Notes under the pieces: model-generated
What the model was told of the DNA's origin: nothing
Databases searched by the model: none
Seen by the model: only the letters and a program-made list of their open reading frames with translations
Translations under genes and position numbers: made by a program
Assembly (NCBI GenBank): GCA_011065065.1
Contig: JAAKFL010000120.1
Location: 1 to 6,094, forward strand
Reading direction: 5' to 3'
DNA length: 6,094 nt
Source of the DNA: Chlamydiota bacterium
GTDB taxonomy: Bacteria; Chlamydiota; Chlamydiia; Chlamydiales; SLFE01
In this document: positions 4,693-6,094 of the stretch, in pieces
Layout of the letters: each line of letters begins with the position of its first letter
Position numbering within the stretch: position 1 is the stretch's first letter

Positions 4693-6058
4693 CCACGTGC
4701 GCTTCAGCTACCTGAAGTGTTTTCCACTTTCCTTGTGTATAGCGCCAGTAATAAATCAAGAAAGCCCCAATGGCAAAAAAGACGGAAATCAATGATGCCG
4801 TTTCAATATTCGCTTGAAATTTTATCACAGCTATATAAACCGGTATCACCAAAAATAGCCAAATCGATATGGCTCCTCCGATCAACAAAAAGAACGTATC
4901 TCCAGAAGCTGTGAGGACTCCCATAAACACAAAACGAAGCCCTTCAAAAAGTAGATACAGTATCGAAAAATTAACGCATATCTGCAAAGATTTTAAAAAA
5001 GCCGGCGTGATTTCGGCTTCGGGCATATTCAAAAATTGTCCCGCAAGGTCGTCCGCGAAAAAGTAAAAACCAACAAATAAAAACAGAAAGAACAGCAAGT
5101 GAAGTTTGACTCCGGACATGACGGAACGCGAAATATAATGCAATTTTTGGGCACCAATATAGTTCCCCGAAATCGTCGCAATCCCTTTGCTGATACCCTC
5201 CCCAAAGAAATAGAAAAGGATAATAATGCTTTGACTGATACCCGCGATCGTAATGTGCTTAGGACTTGCCCATGTCATGATCATATAAAAAATCGCCCAT
5301 CCCATGATTTCAAATGTGGCAAAAAGAGCCACGGGGAAACCTACTTTGAAGCACTTTTTAAATAAGGACCAATTGAATTTGAAATCCCATGTTTGATATT
5401 TCAGTCGATTGGCTGGTTTTAAAAATACAAAAGCTAAAATCATCGCTTGAAAAATTTGACTCCCGCTCGTGGCGATGGCGGCTCCTGCGACTCCATATGA
5501 TGGTACCCACCCTTCGATTCCAAAAATTAAAATCCAATCTAAGATTGCGTTGATGATGTTTGTAATGATGGAAAGAATGGTAATGATCACCACCTTTCCT
5601 CTACCGACAAAAAATCCTGTCAAAGCACCATAAATCGGATAGCTAGGACCAAAAATTATCATCCAGCGGAAGTACTCTCGTTGGAGATCCGAGTATTCAG
5701 ATTGGGGGAAGAATAATTGACCTCCCCAAATCGCCAGAGGAACAAAAAACAGGACTGAAGCTAGTGCTAGCCACATCATTTGCCAAACAGGAGAACCAAT
5801 TTTTTCGTATTTTTGTGCTCCATTATACTGAGCTACAAAGACTTCTGAAATATTCGTCAAGACCAGCCAGCCGAAAACGAGAGCCCAGCCAAGGGTGCTG
5901 GCGCTGACGGCGGCGTTGAAGGCTTCTTGCGAGTATTTTGCTAGGAGGAGCCTGTCGACAAACAGCATGAGCATGACGGAGAGCTCGGAGAGCATTATTG
6001 GCAATGAGATTCTCCAGAGTTCACGAAGGCTTCCAGGCTGAAATTTTGTTAAAGTCAT
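4688..6058 (-). CDS. MATE-family multidrug/metabolite efflux transporter
   Basis: This is a 456-residue inner-membrane protein with about twelve hydrophobic segments (roughly 17-40, 52-72, 92-112, 132-150, 156-178, 188-212, 236-262, 270-290, 315-335, 355-375, 388-410 and 418-437), matching the size and topology of MATE transporters. The family's internal duplication is visible: VAQYNGAQKYEKIG (75-88) in the first half is echoed by SGNYIGAQKLHYIS (297-310) in the second. GVAGAAIATSGSQ (189-201) is also typical. MATE proteins export organic cations, drugs or metabolites using Na+ or H+ gradients; the substrate and coupling ion here cannot be read from sequence. The chosen ATG (6058-6056) gives a normal N-terminus just before the first membrane helix. 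The ribosome binding site is weak (TAGGT just upstream). It is transcribed towards the HEAT-like gene and ends in the shared palindrome. Confidence 0.93.
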   Translation of the reverse strand: MTLTKFQPGSLRELWRISLPIMLSELSVMLMLFVDRLLLAKYSQEAFNAAVSASTLGWALVFGWLVLTNISEVFVAQYNGAQKYEKIGSPVWQMMWLALASVLFFVPLAIWGGQLFFPQSEYSDLQREYFRWMIIFGPSYPIYGALTGFFVGRGKVVIITILSIITNIINAILDWILIFGIEGWVPSYGVAGAAIATSGSQIFQAMILAFVFLKPANRLKYQTWDFKFNWSLFKKCFKVGFPVALFATFEIMGWAIFYMIMTWASPKHITIAGISQSIIILFYFFGEGISKGIATISGNYIGAQKLHYISRSVMSGVKLHLLFFLFLFVGFYFFADDLAGQFLNMPEAEITPAFLKSLQICVNFSILYLLFEGLRFVFMGVLTASGDTFFLLIGGAISIWLFLVIPVYIAVIKFQANIETASLISVFFAIGAFLIYYWRYTQGKWKTLQVAEAHVE

Positions 6059-6094
6059 ATACCTAGTCTGCCACGGTGGTCAATTCGTGTAAAT

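Noticed and set aside
6053..6083. TTGACC and TATATG on the minus strand as a promoter for the MATE gene
   Set aside because: The putative -10 overlaps the start codon, so transcription would begin inside the coding region; no alternative nearby start supports a leaderless mRNA.

Overview
The window most likely comes from a member of the Chlamydiae, probably an environmental, amoeba-associated lineage (Parachlamydiaceae or a relative) rather than Chlamydia itself. Two things point there. First, an lpdA-lipA pair with overlapping ends is, from what I recall, the chlamydial order (CT557-CT558 in C. trachomatis), and both proteins read very much like the chlamydial versions. Second, a small F-box protein, a eukaryotic-type domain known to be expanded in amoeba-infecting chlamydiae, sits just downstream. 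This is recognition from memory, not a search result.

Layout. Positions 1-56 hold the last codons of an unidentified gene. An AT-rich promoter region (57-171) with two short dyads leads into a 79-residue, unusually tryptophan-rich small ORF (172-411) with a consensus ribosome binding site. A hairpin fused to a period-9 tandem repeat (about 424-496) separates it from lpdA (539-1963). lipA (1941-2897) overlaps the lpdA end by 23 bp. The lipA 3' end runs into a 162-bp, nearly fully palindromic, MITE-like element (2879-3040) flanked by TAA duplications. The F-box gene (3055-3522) begins 14 bp past this element. A perfect 20-bp GC-rich hairpin (3524-3567) closes it. A gene with its own extended -10 promoter follows and encodes a HEAT-repeat-like protein (3653-4624). 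It converges on a MATE-family transporter on the minus strand (4688-6058). The two convergent genes share one imperfect palindrome (4620-4692) that contains both TAA stop codons at symmetric positions.

Function. LpdA (the E3 subunit of 2-oxoacid dehydrogenase complexes) and LipA (which makes the lipoyl cofactor those complexes need) form one metabolic module and are probably translationally coupled. The F-box protein is a candidate host-directed effector aimed at SCF ubiquitin ligases. The HEAT-like protein and the transporter have no visible functional link to the rest. The most notable feature is that every gene-to-gene gap fully inside the window and downstream of a stop, apart from the lpdA/lipA overlap, is filled by a different palindromic element. 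One of these appears to have inserted into the end of lipA and rewritten its C-terminus. No gene-free stretch exceeds 300 bases. I see no rRNA, tRNA, CRISPR array or complete transposase gene.
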